Shown: positions 19,375-29,021, counted from the first letter of the stretch. The stretch is 64,000 nucleotides of DNA from Paraburkholderia sp. SOS3 (GCF_001922345.1 NZ_CP018811.1:2790001-2854000); one strand, 5' to 3'. Translations and numbers: made by a program. The notes: generated by a model from the sequence alone, not told the origin.

Positions 19375-19422
19375 GCACGATGGAAAGCACGTCGGCAAAC
19401 ACATTGGCAAGCACGTCGGCAA
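19375..19422. repeat. Degenerate 12-bp tandem repeat upstream of surE
   Basis: Four consecutive 12-bp units between divergent surE and the quinone oxidoreductase. Units 2 and 4 are identical (GCACGTCGGCAA); units 1 and 3 differ at a few positions. The function is unknown; slippage could vary the copy number. Confidence 0.6.
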
Positions 19423-19559
19423 GCGCGCCGCGACACACGCCATGACACTGCGCGACACGAACGCCGGCGGCACGACGCGCACGGTCGTTCGAGCCTGCTT
19501 TACACTCGCTGCGTCCGCCCACCTGTGCCCGTCTGCGAACACCGCTCAAAGGAGACGTC

Positions 19560-20534
19560 ATGCGCGCCATCCGCTGTCATCGATACGGGCCGCCCGATAT
19601 GCTCACGCTCGACGAACTGCCGGATTTGCAACCGCAGGCCGGCGAGGTCGTCATCGACGTGAAGGCGGCCACGGTCAACTTCGCGGACGTGCTGATCATC
19701 GAGAACCGGTATCAGTTGAAGCCGCCGCTGCCCTTCTCGCCCGGCGCCGAAGTCGCGGGCGTCGTGCGGGCGACCGGCGAAGGCGTGACACGCCTGAAAC
19801 CGGGCATGCGCGTGGTCGCCTATGTCGCGCACGGCGGCCATGCAGAGCAGGCGCGCGCGGCCGCCAACGCCTGCGTGCCGTTGCCCGACGATGCGCCGTT
19901 CGACATCGCCGCTGCGTTTTCGCTGACCTACGGCACGTCGTACCATGCGCTCGCCGACCGCGCAGCGCTGAAGGCCGGCGAAACCTTGCTCGTGCTCGGT
20001 GCGGCGGGCGGCGTCGGCCTCGCGGCGGTCGAAATCGGCAAGGCGCTCGGCGCGCGCGTCATCGCGGCGGCATCGAGCGAGGCAAAGCTCGCCGTATGCG
20101 TCGAGCACGGCGCCGATGCGACGATCGACTATGCGACCGACGACCTGCGCGAGCGCATCGCGGCGCTGACCGACGCGCGCGGCCCCGACGTGATCTACGA
20201 TCCGGTCGGCGGCGTCTACACCGAGCCCGCGTTTCGCAGCATCGGCTGGCGCGGCCGCTATCTGGTGGTCGGTTTCGCGAACGGCGAGATCCCGAAGTTG
20301 CCGCTCAATCTCGCACTGCTCAAGGGCGCGAGTATCGTCGGCGTGTTCTGGGGGGAGTTCACGAAGCGCGAGCCCGAGCGCGAGGCCGCCGCTTTTGTCG
20401 AAATGACCGGATGGATCAGAAGCGGCAAGCTGCGGCCGTTCGTATCGGCGCACTATGCGCTGGAAGAAGCGGCGCAGGCGCTCAACGATATTGCGGCGCG
20501 GCGCGTGGTGGGGAAAGTGGTGATCACGCCTTGA
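19560..20534 (+). CDS. NADPH:quinone oxidoreductase family protein (medium-chain dehydrogenase)
   Basis: A 324-aa zinc-independent medium-chain dehydrogenase. The GroES-like N-terminal domain includes ATVNFADVLIIENRYQ. The Rossmann half has LVLGAAGGVGLAAVEIGKALGA around residue 140 and the closing ARRVVGKVVI. Structural-zinc cysteines are absent, as in quinone oxidoreductases and crotonyl-CoA reductase-like proteins, so the exact substrate is open. A strong AAAGGAG site precedes the ATG. Confidence 0.87.
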   Translation: MRAIRCHRYGPPDMLTLDELPDLQPQAGEVVIDVKAATVNFADVLIIENRYQLKPPLPFSPGAEVAGVVRATGEGVTRLKPGMRVVAYVAHGGHAEQARAAANACVPLPDDAPFDIAAAFSLTYGTSYHALADRAALKAGETLLVLGAAGGVGLAAVEIGKALGARVIAAASSEAKLAVCVEHGADATIDYATDDLRERIAALTDARGPDVIYDPVGGVYTEPAFRSIGWRGRYLVVGFANGEIPKLPLNLALLKGASIVGVFWGEFTKREPEREAAAFVEMTGWIRSGKLRPFVSAHYALEEAAQALNDIAARRVVGKVVITP

Positions 20535-20571
20535 GGGCCCCAGCGAGAATTGCATACGCATTGTTGGGGGG

Positions 20572-20604
20572 CGCTGAGGAAGCACTGAGGAAGCACTGGG
20601 GGGC
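20572..20604. repeat. Short 11-bp tandem repeat after the quinone oxidoreductase
   Basis: The gap between this convergent gene pair contains CGCTGAGGAAG and CACTGAGGAAG in tandem, then a diverged third copy. No terminator with a U-tract is evident in the roughly 160-base gap. Confidence 0.5.
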
Positions 20605-20696
20605 CGCTGAGATGCCCGGGCCCGCACCGGGGCCGCACCGGGCGATCACTGAATGCGCGCTAACGGCGCACGCTGTCATCGGAGATCACCTCACGC

Positions 20697-21521
20697 TCAC
20701 AGCTTGTCGGTTTCGCCGCTCGCCGGCTGCCACTTCATGAAACGCCGCTCGATCACGCCGACAATACCGTCGAGAATCAGCGCGAACGCTGTCAGCACGA
20801 GAATGCCGGCGAACACGGTGTTGATATCGAACGTGCCCTCGGCCTGCAGAATCAGATAACCGACGCCACGCGCGGAGCCCAGATATTCGCCGACCACCGA
20901 GCCGACGAAGGCGAGCCCGACCGACGTGTGCAAGCTCGAAAACACCCAGCTCATCGCGCTAGGCAGATATACATTGCGCAACAGCTGCTGACGATTCGCA
21001 CCGAGCATCCGCGCATTCGCGAGCACGACGGGGCTCACTTCCTTGACGCCCTGATAGACGTTGAAGAACACGATAAAAAACACGAGTGTCACGCCAAGTG
21101 CGACCTTCGATCCAATCCCAAGACCGAACCATACGCCGAAGATCGGCGCCAGAATCACGCGCGGCATCGAATTCGCGGCCTTGATGTACGGGTCGAACAA
21201 CGCGCTCGCAACGGGCGCCAGCGCGAGCCACAAGCCGACCGCGAGCCCGAGCACAGTGCCGATCACGAACGCGAGCACGGTCTCGACGAGCGTGATCCAC
21301 AAGTGAATATAGATTTCGCCCGACGTGAACCACTGCCAGATTCGCACGATGACTTTCTGCGGCTCGCCGAACAGGAACGCAGCCTTGTTCGGGTCGTCGA
21401 AATAGAACGCGGGCAAGAGCGTCGGGCTCGTCAGCACGTACCAGAGCACGAAGCACAGCACGAGCAGCAGCCACTGCCAGATCACGAGGTTCGCCCGGTT
21501 CGGACGCAGCATCTTCCACAT
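20697..21521 (-). CDS. ABC transporter permease, SsuC/TauC-type
   Basis: A 274-aa inner-membrane permease with about six hydrophobic segments (the first at WQWLLLVLCFVLWYVL). The cytoplasmic EAA-like loop (ARMLGANRQQLLRNVYLP) contacts the ATPase. The family serves sulfonate, taurine, nitrate, thiamine-precursor and similar importers. It is last in an operon with its ATPase, binding protein and a CoA-transferase; the substrate is unknown. Confidence 0.9.
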   Translation of the reverse strand: MWKMLRPNRANLVIWQWLLLVLCFVLWYVLTSPTLLPAFYFDDPNKAAFLFGEPQKVIVRIWQWFTSGEIYIHLWITLVETVLAFVIGTVLGLAVGLWLALAPVASALFDPYIKAANSMPRVILAPIFGVWFGLGIGSKVALGVTLVFFIVFFNVYQGVKEVSPVVLANARMLGANRQQLLRNVYLPSAMSWVFSSLHTSVGLAFVGSVVGEYLGSARGVGYLILQAEGTFDINTVFAGILVLTAFALILDGIVGVIERRFMKWQPASGETDKL

Positions 21522-21559
21522 CGGTCGTCAGGTCCTTTCGCTGTTCACGCGTGCGCCGC

Positions 21560-22372
21560 TCATACCGCTTTCAGCTGTTGCTGATAGCCCTTCAGTACCT
21601 CATCGCGCAGCACGCCCCAGATCCGCGCATGCAGTTCGACGAAGCGCGCATCCGAGCGGATCTCGGCGACGTCGCGCGGGCGTTGCAAATCGATGGCGAA
21701 TTCGCCGATCGGCCGCGTCGCCGGACCTGCCGACAGCACGACGACGCGATCGGACATCGCGATCGCTTCGTCGAGATCGTGCGTGATGAAGAGCACGGCT
21801 TTGCGCTTCGCGGCCCACAGGTCGAGCAGTTCGTTTTCCATGAGCTGGCGCGTCTGGATATCGAGCGCCGAGAACGGCTCGTCCATCAGCACGATGTCGG
21901 GATCGAGAATTAGCGTCTGCGCCATCGCGACGCGCTTGCGCATGCCACCCGACAACTGATGCGGATAACGGTCGCCGAAACCGCCCAGACCGACGCGCTT
22001 GAGCCACGCTTGCGCGCGTTCGCGCGCTTCGGCGCGCGGCACGTTGTGGAACGACAGCCCGGCCATCACGTTATCGAGCGCGCAACGCCACGGCATCAGC
22101 GCGTCGGCCTGAAACATATAGCCCGCGCGGCGGTTGATGCCGCTCAACGGTTCGCCGAACACGCTGACCGAACCCGCCGACGGCGCAAGCAGACCGGCGC
22201 CGACGTTCAGCAGGGTCGACTTGCCGCAGCCGGTCGGGCCGACCACCGAGACGAACTCGCCGGGCGCGATATGCAGCGTTGCATCTTTGACAGCGGTGTA
22301 ACGCGCGCCGCGTTCGTCGCGCGAAGCGAAGGTGCAGGTGATGTTGTCGAGCGCGAGTGCCGGGACCGTCAT
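21560..22372 (-). CDS. ABC transporter ATP-binding protein, SsuB/TauB-type
   Basis: A 270-aa ATPase subunit with Walker A GPTGCGKST near residue 43, signature LSGGMRKRVAMAQ, Walker B with switch VLMDEPFSALD, and H-loop FITHDLDEA. It powers the importer formed with the permease 38 bases downstream. The GMRKR variant of the signature is common in nitrate/sulfonate/taurine-type ATPases. The start lies 10 bases after the binding-protein stop. Confidence 0.92.
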   Translation of the reverse strand: MTVPALALDNITCTFASRDERGARYTAVKDATLHIAPGEFVSVVGPTGCGKSTLLNVGAGLLAPSAGSVSVFGEPLSGINRRAGYMFQADALMPWRCALDNVMAGLSFHNVPRAEARERAQAWLKRVGLGGFGDRYPHQLSGGMRKRVAMAQTLILDPDIVLMDEPFSALDIQTRQLMENELLDLWAAKRKAVLFITHDLDEAIAMSDRVVVLSAGPATRPIGEFAIDLQRPRDVAEIRSDARFVELHARIWGVLRDEVLKGYQQQLKAV

Positions 22373-22382
22373 CGTCGCGCAC

Positions 22383-23423
22383 CTAGGCCTTGACCGTCGC
22401 GAGCGCCTTCTTCACGAAGTCGTTGGTCCACGCTTTCGACAGATCGATCGGCTTGCCTTGCACGGTCGCATCGAACGCCTGCAGCGTTTTCAGCGACGTT
22501 GCGGGACCATCGGCAGGCATCAGTCCATCGGGCGAAATCGCCGGCTTCACGTGCTGCCAGGCCGCGATATACAACGCGCGGTCGCCGAGCAGATACGACT
22601 CGGGCACGGCATTGGCGACGTCGTTGTCGCTCGCCGTTTGCAGCCATTTGAGTGCGCGCACCATCGCATTGGTTAGCGCCTGCGTCGTATTCGGATGCTT
22701 GTCGATAAAGCTTTGCGACGCATACAGGCAACCGGCCGGCATATCGCCGCCGAACACCGCGTGCGTATCGGCAAGCGTGCGCGTATCGGAAATCACGCGG
22801 ATGTCGCCCGCGCGCTCGAGTTTCGTCATCACCGGATCGAGATTGGCGAGCGCGTCGATCTGTCCGGCCTGCAGTGCGGCGACTGCGCCGGCGCCCGCGC
22901 CGACTCCGATAAACGACACGTCCTTCGCAGTCAGTCCCGCTTTCGCGATCACGAAGCTCGCCATGATCGCCGTCGACGAACCGGGCGCGGTCACGCCGAT
23001 CTTCCTGCCTTTCAGATCGGCGATCGTTTTGTAGTTCGGCATTGTCTTCTTCGACACGGCCAGCACGATCTGCGGCGCGCGTCCCTGCAGCACGAATTCA
23101 CGGAACATCTGATGCTGCGCCTGCAGCAGCAGCGTGTGTTCGAACGCGCCCGAGACCACATCGGCACTGCCGCCGACGGCCGCCTTCAACGCCTGCGAAC
23201 CGCCCGCGAAATCGGAGATTTCGACGTCGAGCCCTTCGTCCTTGAAGTAGTTGCGCCGCTCCGCGATAGTCAGCGGCAAGTAATAGAAAAGGTTCTTGCC
23301 GCCGACCGCGATCGCGACCTTGCGCGTCTCGAGTTTCGCTTGCCCGAACGCGAACGGCGAATGGGCTGCGATCGCCGTGCCCGCGAGCGCCGCGGTGCCG
23401 GCCAGAAAGGTTCTGCGTTGCAT
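22383..23423 (-). CDS. ABC transporter substrate-binding protein, NMT1/SsuA-like
   Basis: A 346-aa periplasmic binding protein. The N-terminus MQRRTFLAGTAALAGTAIA is a Tat-like signal (RRTFLAG), followed by an NMT1/THI5-like fold (YYLPLTIAERRNYFKDEGLDV and DLKGRKIGVTAPGSSTAIM). The family binds taurine, aliphatic sulfonates, pyrimidine precursors or aromatic acids, so the ligand cannot be read from sequence. The neighbouring CoA-transferase suggests a carboxylate ligand, but that is inference. Confidence 0.88.
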   Translation of the reverse strand: MQRRTFLAGTAALAGTAIAAHSPFAFGQAKLETRKVAIAVGGKNLFYYLPLTIAERRNYFKDEGLDVEISDFAGGSQALKAAVGGSADVVSGAFEHTLLLQAQHQMFREFVLQGRAPQIVLAVSKKTMPNYKTIADLKGRKIGVTAPGSSTAIMASFVIAKAGLTAKDVSFIGVGAGAGAVAALQAGQIDALANLDPVMTKLERAGDIRVISDTRTLADTHAVFGGDMPAGCLYASQSFIDKHPNTTQALTNAMVRALKWLQTASDNDVANAVPESYLLGDRALYIAAWQHVKPAISPDGLMPADGPATSLKTLQAFDATVQGKPIDLSKAWTNDFVKKALATVKA

Positions 23424-23482
23424 CGTTGCAATCTCCGTTTCTTTTCTACTTGTGCTTGCGGTGTGCGCTTGCAGCGCTCGAG

Positions 23483-24712
23483 TCAGACGACCTGTTGCGC
23501 ACGCAACCTTGCGATGTGGTCCGCATCATACCCCAGCGATTGCAGGACCTCGTCGGTATGTTCGCCGAGTTGCGGACCGAGCCAGCGCGTGTCGCCGGGC
23601 GTGTCCGAAAACTTCGGCGTCACCGCGGGCAGCGCGATCTCCTGACCGTCCTGCCACTTGAAGGTCTGGATCATCTGACGCGCGAGGTACTGCGGATCGG
23701 TGAACATATCCGCGACGCTGTAGATGCGGCCGGCCGGCACGTCGGCTGCATTCAGCACGGCGAGCGCCTCGTCGATCGTGCGCGTCGAGAGCCACGCGGC
23801 GATCGCGCCGTCGATTTCCTGCGTGCGCGGCACACGTCCATCGTTATGCGCAAGCTCGGGGTCGTTCGCCAGATCGTCGCGGCCGATCGCCAGCATCAGC
23901 CGCTTGAAGATCGGATCGCTGTTGCCGCCGATCACGATGCTGCCATCGCGGCACGGATACGTATTGGACGGCACGATACCGGGCAGCGACGCGCCCGTGC
24001 GTTCGCGCACCATGCCATAGACGCCGTACTCGGGCACGACGCTCTCCATCATGTTGAAGACCGCCTCGTACAGCGCGACATCGACGACCTGGCCTTTGCC
24101 GCCGTTCACCTGCCGGTGATGCATCGCCATCAGCGCACCGATCACGCCGTGCAGCGCCGCGATCGAATCGCCGATCGAAATGCCGATGCGCGGCGGCGGC
24201 AGATCGGGGTAACCGGTAATGTGCCGCAAGCCGCCCATCGCTTCGGCGATCGCCCCGAATCCGGGACGATCGCGATACGGGCCGCTCTGACCGTAACCGG
24301 AGAGCCGCACCATGACGAGACCGGGGTTCCCGGCCGACAATACGTCGTAGCCGAGTTCGAGCTTCTCGAGCAGCCCCGGGCGAAAATTTTCGATGACGAT
24401 GTCCGCTTCCTTCGCGAGACGCCGCACGATTTCCTTGCCCTCTTCGGCCTTCAGGTTGACCGTCACCGATTTTTTATTACGCGCCTGCACGGCCCACCAC
24501 AGCGATGTGCCGCCTGCCTCGGGATACAGCTTGCGCCATTTGCGCAGCGGATCGCCGCCCTTCGGGTCTTCGATCTTGATCACATCCGCGCCGAATTCGC
24601 CGAGAAAGCGCGCGGCGAACGGACCGGCAATCAGGGTGCCGAGTTCGAGCACCTTCACGCCTGCGAGCGGGCCGCCTGCGTGAGCGGTGTGAGAAGCGTT
24701 CGTCGCGTTCAT
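23483..24712 (-). CDS. CaiB/BaiF family (class III) CoA-transferase
   Basis: A 409-aa class III CoA-transferase, related to formyl-CoA, carnitine and succinyl/mesaconyl-CoA transferases. The family start is clear (GPLAGVKVLELGTLIAGPFAARFLGEFGADVIKIE), with the catalytic Asp in ISIGDSIAALHG and the later GIVPSNTYPCRDG block. It would move CoA from an acyl-CoA donor to a carboxylic acid. It heads a set with an ABC importer 59 bases downstream, suggesting uptake and CoA activation of one carboxylate. Confidence 0.88.
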   Translation of the reverse strand: MNATNASHTAHAGGPLAGVKVLELGTLIAGPFAARFLGEFGADVIKIEDPKGGDPLRKWRKLYPEAGGTSLWWAVQARNKKSVTVNLKAEEGKEIVRRLAKEADIVIENFRPGLLEKLELGYDVLSAGNPGLVMVRLSGYGQSGPYRDRPGFGAIAEAMGGLRHITGYPDLPPPRIGISIGDSIAALHGVIGALMAMHHRQVNGGKGQVVDVALYEAVFNMMESVVPEYGVYGMVRERTGASLPGIVPSNTYPCRDGSIVIGGNSDPIFKRLMLAIGRDDLANDPELAHNDGRVPRTQEIDGAIAAWLSTRTIDEALAVLNAADVPAGRIYSVADMFTDPQYLARQMIQTFKWQDGQEIALPAVTPKFSDTPGDTRWLGPQLGEHTDEVLQSLGYDADHIARLRAQQVV

Positions 24713-24769
24713 GGGTGTCCTTCGATCATGGGTTACATCGAACTGCGTCGAACTTCGAACTGCATCGAC

Positions 24770-25366
24770 CTACATCGAACGCCGGTCGAGCATCGCCCGC
24801 GCGATGGTGCCCGCGTCGACATATTCGAGTTCGCCGCCGACCGGCACGCCGCGCGCGAGGCGCGTGACCGACAGGCCGCGCGCTTTCAGCGTCTGCCCGA
24901 GATAATGCGCAGTCGCTTCGCCTTCGTTCGTGAAGTTGGTCGCGAGCACGACTTCCTTGACCACGCCGTCGGCGGCGCGCCTGACGAGGCGATCGAAGTG
25001 GATCTCCTTCGGACCGATGCCGTCGAGCGGACTCAGACGCCCCATCAGCACGAAGTAAAGGCCGCGGTAGGTCATGGTCTGCTCGAGCATGATCTGGTCG
25101 GCCGGTGTTTCGACGACGCACAGCAGCGTCGGATCGCGCTCCGGATCGCTGCAGACTTCGCAGATCTGCGCTTCGGTGAACGTATTGCACTTCTCGCAGT
25201 GCTGCAGATGCTCGGTCGCATAGAGCAGCGACCGGCCGAGCTTCTGCGCGCCGTCGCGATCGTGCTGCATCAGGTGATAGGCGATGCGCTGCGCGGACTT
25301 CGGCCCGACGCCGGGCAGTGCGCGCAGCGCTTCGACGAGCGCCGACAAGGCGGACGGTTGTTTCAT
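24770..25366 (-). CDS. recR: Recombination protein RecR
   Basis: Partner of RecF/RecO in loading RecA at gaps. The 198-aa protein has the N-terminal helix-hairpin-helix ([19 protein letters not shown]), a four-Cys zinc site ([16 protein letters not shown]) and a Toprim domain ([15 protein letters not shown]). The C-terminal [12 protein letters not shown] block is diagnostic. It lies directly downstream of dnaX and ybaB, the classic dnaX-ybaB-recR order. Its 3' end and the following gap carry imperfect repeats of ATCGAAC-like units. Confidence 0.96.
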   Translation of the reverse strand: MKQPSALSALVEALRALPGVGPKSAQRIAYHLMQHDRDGAQKLGRSLLYATEHLQHCEKCNTFTEAQICEVCSDPERDPTLLCVVETPADQIMLEQTMTYRGLYFVLMGRLSPLDGIGPKEIHFDRLVRRAADGVVKEVVLATNFTNEGEATAHYLGQTLKARGLSVTRLARGVPVGGELEYVDAGTIARAMLDRRSM

Positions 25367-25411
25367 GCGGATTTCTGGCGCAAATGCCGGGCTCGGATTG
25401 AAAACCGTAAT

Positions 25412-25738
25412 TTAGAAAGGCAGCTTGAAGCCCGGCGGCAACGGCATACCCGCGGTCATGCTGCCCATCTTCTCCTGTGCGGTCGTCTCGGCCTTGCGCA
25501 CCGCATCGTTGAACGCGGCCGCGACGAGATCCTCGAGCATGTCCTTGTCGTCGGCAAGCAAGGACGGATCGATCGACACGCGGCGCACGTCGTTCTTGCA
25601 GGTCATCGTCACCTTCACGAGACCGGCGCCCGACTGGCCCTCGACCTCGATCTGCGCGAGCTCCTCCTGCATCTTCTTCATGTTTTCCTGCATCTGCTGG
25701 GCCTGCTTCATCAGTCCCGCGAGTTGGCCTTTCATCAT
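25412..25738 (-). CDS. ybaB: YbaB/EbfC family nucleoid-associated protein
   Basis: A 108-aa DNA-binding protein of the dnaX-recR neighbourhood. The N-terminal Met/Gln/Lys coiled helix ([19 protein letters not shown]) and the [23 protein letters not shown] sheet define the family. It dimerises and binds DNA non-specifically or at GTNAC-like sites; the physiological role is not settled. It lies 45 bases upstream of recR. Confidence 0.94.
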   Translation of the reverse strand: MMKGQLAGLMKQAQQMQENMKKMQEELAQIEVEGQSGAGLVKVTMTCKNDVRRVSIDPSLLADDKDMLEDLVAAAFNDAVRKAETTAQEKMGSMTAGMPLPPGFKLPF

Positions 25739-25937
25739 GGACGTGCTCCTTCTTGATCGTATGGGATGCGCGCAACGCTTCAGTGTCGCTCAAGCGCCGC
25801 AAGTTCGCTTTGGATTTGCGCTTTATGCTCGCGCTTCGGGTTTCCAATACTGTCCCGGTTCGGGCCGGTGTGGTTTGTTTCGGCGGTTCGATTCGACTGC
25901 TTTGCTTCGGGTTGTCCGGTTCTGCCTTTGGCGTGGG

Positions 25938-28601
25938 TCAGTGTGCGGCGCTCGCGCCACCCGCGCCGCCCTGCGCCGCCGGCATCAACGGGCGGACCGA
26001 GCCCGGCACGATGCTCGCGCCGAACTCGCGGATCAGCGACTGCACGAACGGGTCTGCGCCGATCTCGCGCTCGGCTTCCTGCTGGCGTTGCGCGCGCGCC
26101 GCGGCGTCGAGCGCGGCCGCCGTGCGACGCGCCGGGCCGACTTCCACGACGACCTCGACCGGACGGCCCAACCGCTCGGCCAGCGCGGCCTTCAGCTTTG
26201 CGACCTGCGCCGCGTCCGCGTATTGCGGAACCGGCACGTTGAGCTTGAGCGTCGTGCCGTCGAGCGCCATCAACTCGCTGTTGAACGCGAGCTGATACGA
26301 AATACCCTTGAGCGGCAGACCGGCGGCAAGCATCGGCCAGTCGCCGTGAAAGCCGAGTGCGTCGAGCGGCACGGCCGGCGGCAACGGACGCGTGTCGACG
26401 ACCGGCGCCGGCGCGGTGGCCGGGCTCACGCGGAGATCGTTGGCGCCGCTGTCGAAAACCGGTGCGAAGCCGTCGTCGGGCGGCGCGAAAAACGCGTCGT
26501 CCGCGGACAGCGGGACGTAGTCGTCGAGTGCGCCCGCGGCGTCCGGCGGGATGTCCTCCCAGGGCGGCACCGTGGCGCTGCTGCCCGCACCGGCGTTTGC
26601 ACCCGCGCGCGACGAAGCGGCGCGGGATGACGCGTTGTCCTGCTGCTGAGCCTGTGCCTGGGCGCGCCGCGCGGGGTCGGGCGTCGGTACCACCACGCGC
26701 GGCGCAGCGGGCTTCGGCGGCACCGGTGCGGCTTTTGCAGGCGCCGCTGACGCCGACGCATTCGGCCTGCTGCCGCCCGCCAGCTTCATGCCCGCATTGC
26801 GCAATACGTCGAGTGCCGCACTCGCGCCGCCGCGACGCGGCGCACCGTCGGCCGGTTGCGTTGACGGTTGTGTCGAAGATGACGTAGGCGCCGGCTCCGG
26901 GTCCTGCGCTTGCGCCGCCGCGTCGATGAAACGCTGTTGCACGACCGCGGCAGATGCGGCTGGGACCGGGGCCGGCTCGACTGCGCCGGATGCGTCAGCG
27001 CCCGACTTCGCACCGACATTCGTATCAACGTCGGCGGTCTGCGCACCGCTTCCGGCACCCTCGGAATTTTCCGAGCCCGAAACGGGTGGTGTCGGCGCTT
27101 CGGTTCGTGCGGGCGTCGAAGCCGTTGTGGCATGCGCGGCCAGCGTGTCTTGCTGAACGACGGTTTCCTGAACGACGGTTTCCGCTGCATTGGCGTCGCC
27201 ACCCGACAACGCGTGGCTCGCGCCCGCCGGAACCGATGCTGCTTGCTGTCCGCGCGCTTCATGCGCCGGCTCGCGCGTCGCAGCCGTCTCGTCAGCAGCA
27301 GCGGACCCGTCCGCATTCGCCGCATCGAACACGACATCCGCTGCCTGCGCGTCGGCCGATGCCATACGGCGCTCCAGCGGCACCTGCGGCACAACGGTCT
27401 GCTGCGCCGTCACCGCGGGCGCGCCCGCGCGCCGGCCGCCGGCCGCCCCGCTTTGCTGGCCACCGGGCCGCGCCGCGGTTGCCGGCCCACCGCCCGCCGC
27501 GCCCCCGCCGCCGTTGGCTGCCGGTTCGAAGGCGAGCATGCGCAGCAGGGTCATCGTAAAGCCCGCGTATTCGTCAGGCGCGAGACCGAGTTCGCTTCGG
27601 CCGATCGTCGCGATCTGATAGAACAGTTGCACCTGCTCGGGACTCAACGCATCGGCAAAACGCCGCACGTCGCCGGCCTCGGGCCATTCGTCGAGCACCG
27701 ACGACGGCGCGAACTGCGCCCAACCGATCCGGTGCAGCAGGCTCGCGAGGTCTTGCAGCGCCGTCGAAAACGACAGGCTGCGCAGCGCCATTTCGTCGGC
27801 CACCGCGAGCACTGCGGGGCCGTCGTTCGCCGCGAGCGCGTCGAGCAGCCGGATCAGGTAGCTTTGATCGAGTGCTCCGAGCATGCCGCGCACGGCTTCT
27901 TCGGTCACCTGGTTTGCCGAATACGCAATCGCCTGGTCGGTCAGCGACAACGCATCGCGCATCGAACCGTCCGCTGCGCGCGCGAGCAATCGCAACGCCT
28001 GCGCTTCGAATGCGATCTGCTCCTCGCCGAGAATCCGCTCGAGGTGCGACACGATATGGCCGGCCGGCATCTGCTTCAGATTGAACTGCAGGCAGCGCGA
28101 GAGCACCGTGACGGGAATTTTCTGCGGGTCGGTGGTCGCCAGAATGAACTTGACGTGCGGCGGCGGTTCTTCCAGCGTCTTCAGCATCGCGTTGAACGCA
28201 TGGTTCGTCAGCATGTGCACTTCGTCGATCATATAGACCTTGAAGCGCGCATCGACGGGCGCATAGACCGCGCGCTCGAGCAGCGCCGCCATTTCGTCGA
28301 CCCCGCGATTGCTCGCCGCATCCATCTCGACATAATCGACGAAGCGCCCTTCGTCGATCTCGCGACACGCGCGGCACACGCCGCATGGCGTGGCGGTAAC
28401 GCCGGTTTCGCAGTTGAGCGCCTTGGCGAAGATGCGCGACAGCGTCGTCTTGCCGACGCCGCGTGTGCCGGTGAACAGATAAGCGTGATGCAGGCGGCCG
28501 CCATCGAGCGCATGCGTGAGCGCGCGCACCACGTGCTCCTGTCCGACGAGCGACGCGAAATCTTTCGGCCGCCACTTGCGTGCGAGAACTTGATAGGTCA
28601 T
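25938..28601 (-). CDS. dnaX: DNA polymerase III subunits gamma/tau
   Basis: Clamp-loader ATPase organising the replisome. The N-terminal AAA+ module has YQVLARKWRPKDF, Walker A GTRGVGKTTLS, zinc cysteines CETGVTATPC and CRAC, the DEVHML box and the SRC sensor. After about residue 370 comes a very long Ala/Pro/Gly-rich linker, and then a tau C-terminal domain (PLKGISYQLAFNSELMALD). At 887 aa it is much longer than E. coli tau (643). I find no A-AAA-AAG slippery run, so a short gamma form by frameshifting is not predicted. The following 199 bases before ybaB hold nothing I recognise. Confidence 0.95.
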   Translation of the reverse strand: MTYQVLARKWRPKDFASLVGQEHVVRALTHALDGGRLHHAYLFTGTRGVGKTTLSRIFAKALNCETGVTATPCGVCRACREIDEGRFVDYVEMDAASNRGVDEMAALLERAVYAPVDARFKVYMIDEVHMLTNHAFNAMLKTLEEPPPHVKFILATTDPQKIPVTVLSRCLQFNLKQMPAGHIVSHLERILGEEQIAFEAQALRLLARAADGSMRDALSLTDQAIAYSANQVTEEAVRGMLGALDQSYLIRLLDALAANDGPAVLAVADEMALRSLSFSTALQDLASLLHRIGWAQFAPSSVLDEWPEAGDVRRFADALSPEQVQLFYQIATIGRSELGLAPDEYAGFTMTLLRMLAFEPAANGGGGAAGGGPATAARPGGQQSGAAGGRRAGAPAVTAQQTVVPQVPLERRMASADAQAADVVFDAANADGSAAADETAATREPAHEARGQQAASVPAGASHALSGGDANAAETVVQETVVQQDTLAAHATTASTPARTEAPTPPVSGSENSEGAGSGAQTADVDTNVGAKSGADASGAVEPAPVPAASAAVVQQRFIDAAAQAQDPEPAPTSSSTQPSTQPADGAPRRGGASAALDVLRNAGMKLAGGSRPNASASAAPAKAAPVPPKPAAPRVVVPTPDPARRAQAQAQQQDNASSRAASSRAGANAGAGSSATVPPWEDIPPDAAGALDDYVPLSADDAFFAPPDDGFAPVFDSGANDLRVSPATAPAPVVDTRPLPPAVPLDALGFHGDWPMLAAGLPLKGISYQLAFNSELMALDGTTLKLNVPVPQYADAAQVAKLKAALAERLGRPVEVVVEVGPARRTAAALDAAARAQRQQEAEREIGADPFVQSLIREFGASIVPGSVRPLMPAAQGGAGGASAAH

Positions 28602-28925
28602 CGGGAAATTGTATCAGCAACGCATCGGCACAAAGCCGGTTCGGCCGTAGGCAGCAAAGCGAATGCGAGAAACGGGCTTGAGCGCTCTATTGTATTTGGC
28701 TAATGGCCCGATAGAAAATGGTCATTAGCGTGAGGCGTCTCGCGCGTGCCCGCACGCAAAAGCGGCCAGGGCGAAAATCGCGCGCAAATTAAAAGAAAGC
28801 GAGTTGGAGAAAGCGAGGTGGACGCAAACGCGTCGACGGACATGCCTGGAACAAGATAGAACCAGCGACGCGGAACGCGACGTGCAACATGCAGAGGAAG
28901 TGGAAACAGGAGAAAACAGGAAGGT
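28602..28925. other. Gap between dnaX and ffs with no recognised gene
   Basis: About 320 bases downstream of ffs and upstream of dnaX on the minus strand, presumably holding the dnaX promoter and the end of the ffs transcript. Small open frames show no domain or ribosome site. I could not place a confident promoter. Confidence 0.35.
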
Positions 28926-29021
28926 GACGAGCCCGACCCTCGGCACTGGTGGAAAACGGCTGTGGCTGCTTCGTTCCCGACCTGACCAGGTTGACCGCAC
29001 CTCCATGCGAGGAGGCCCGTC
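28926..29021 (-). ncRNA. ffs: Signal recognition particle 4.5S RNA (small bacterial type)
   Basis: Read on the minus strand it contains the conserved SRP core GGTCAGGTCGGGAACGAAGC followed by AGCC, which forms the Ffh-binding asymmetric and symmetric loops. The ends GACGGGCC and GGGCTCGTC pair to close the long helix, giving about 96 nt, the usual size of a small SRP RNA. It pairs with Ffh to target membrane proteins. A position just upstream of dnaX is known in Burkholderia. Confidence 0.93.

Noticed and set aside
25860..25920. tRNA-like GGTTCGATTC sequence between ybaB and dnaX
   Set aside because: No acceptor stem, anticodon loop or D-loop pairs could be arranged around it.
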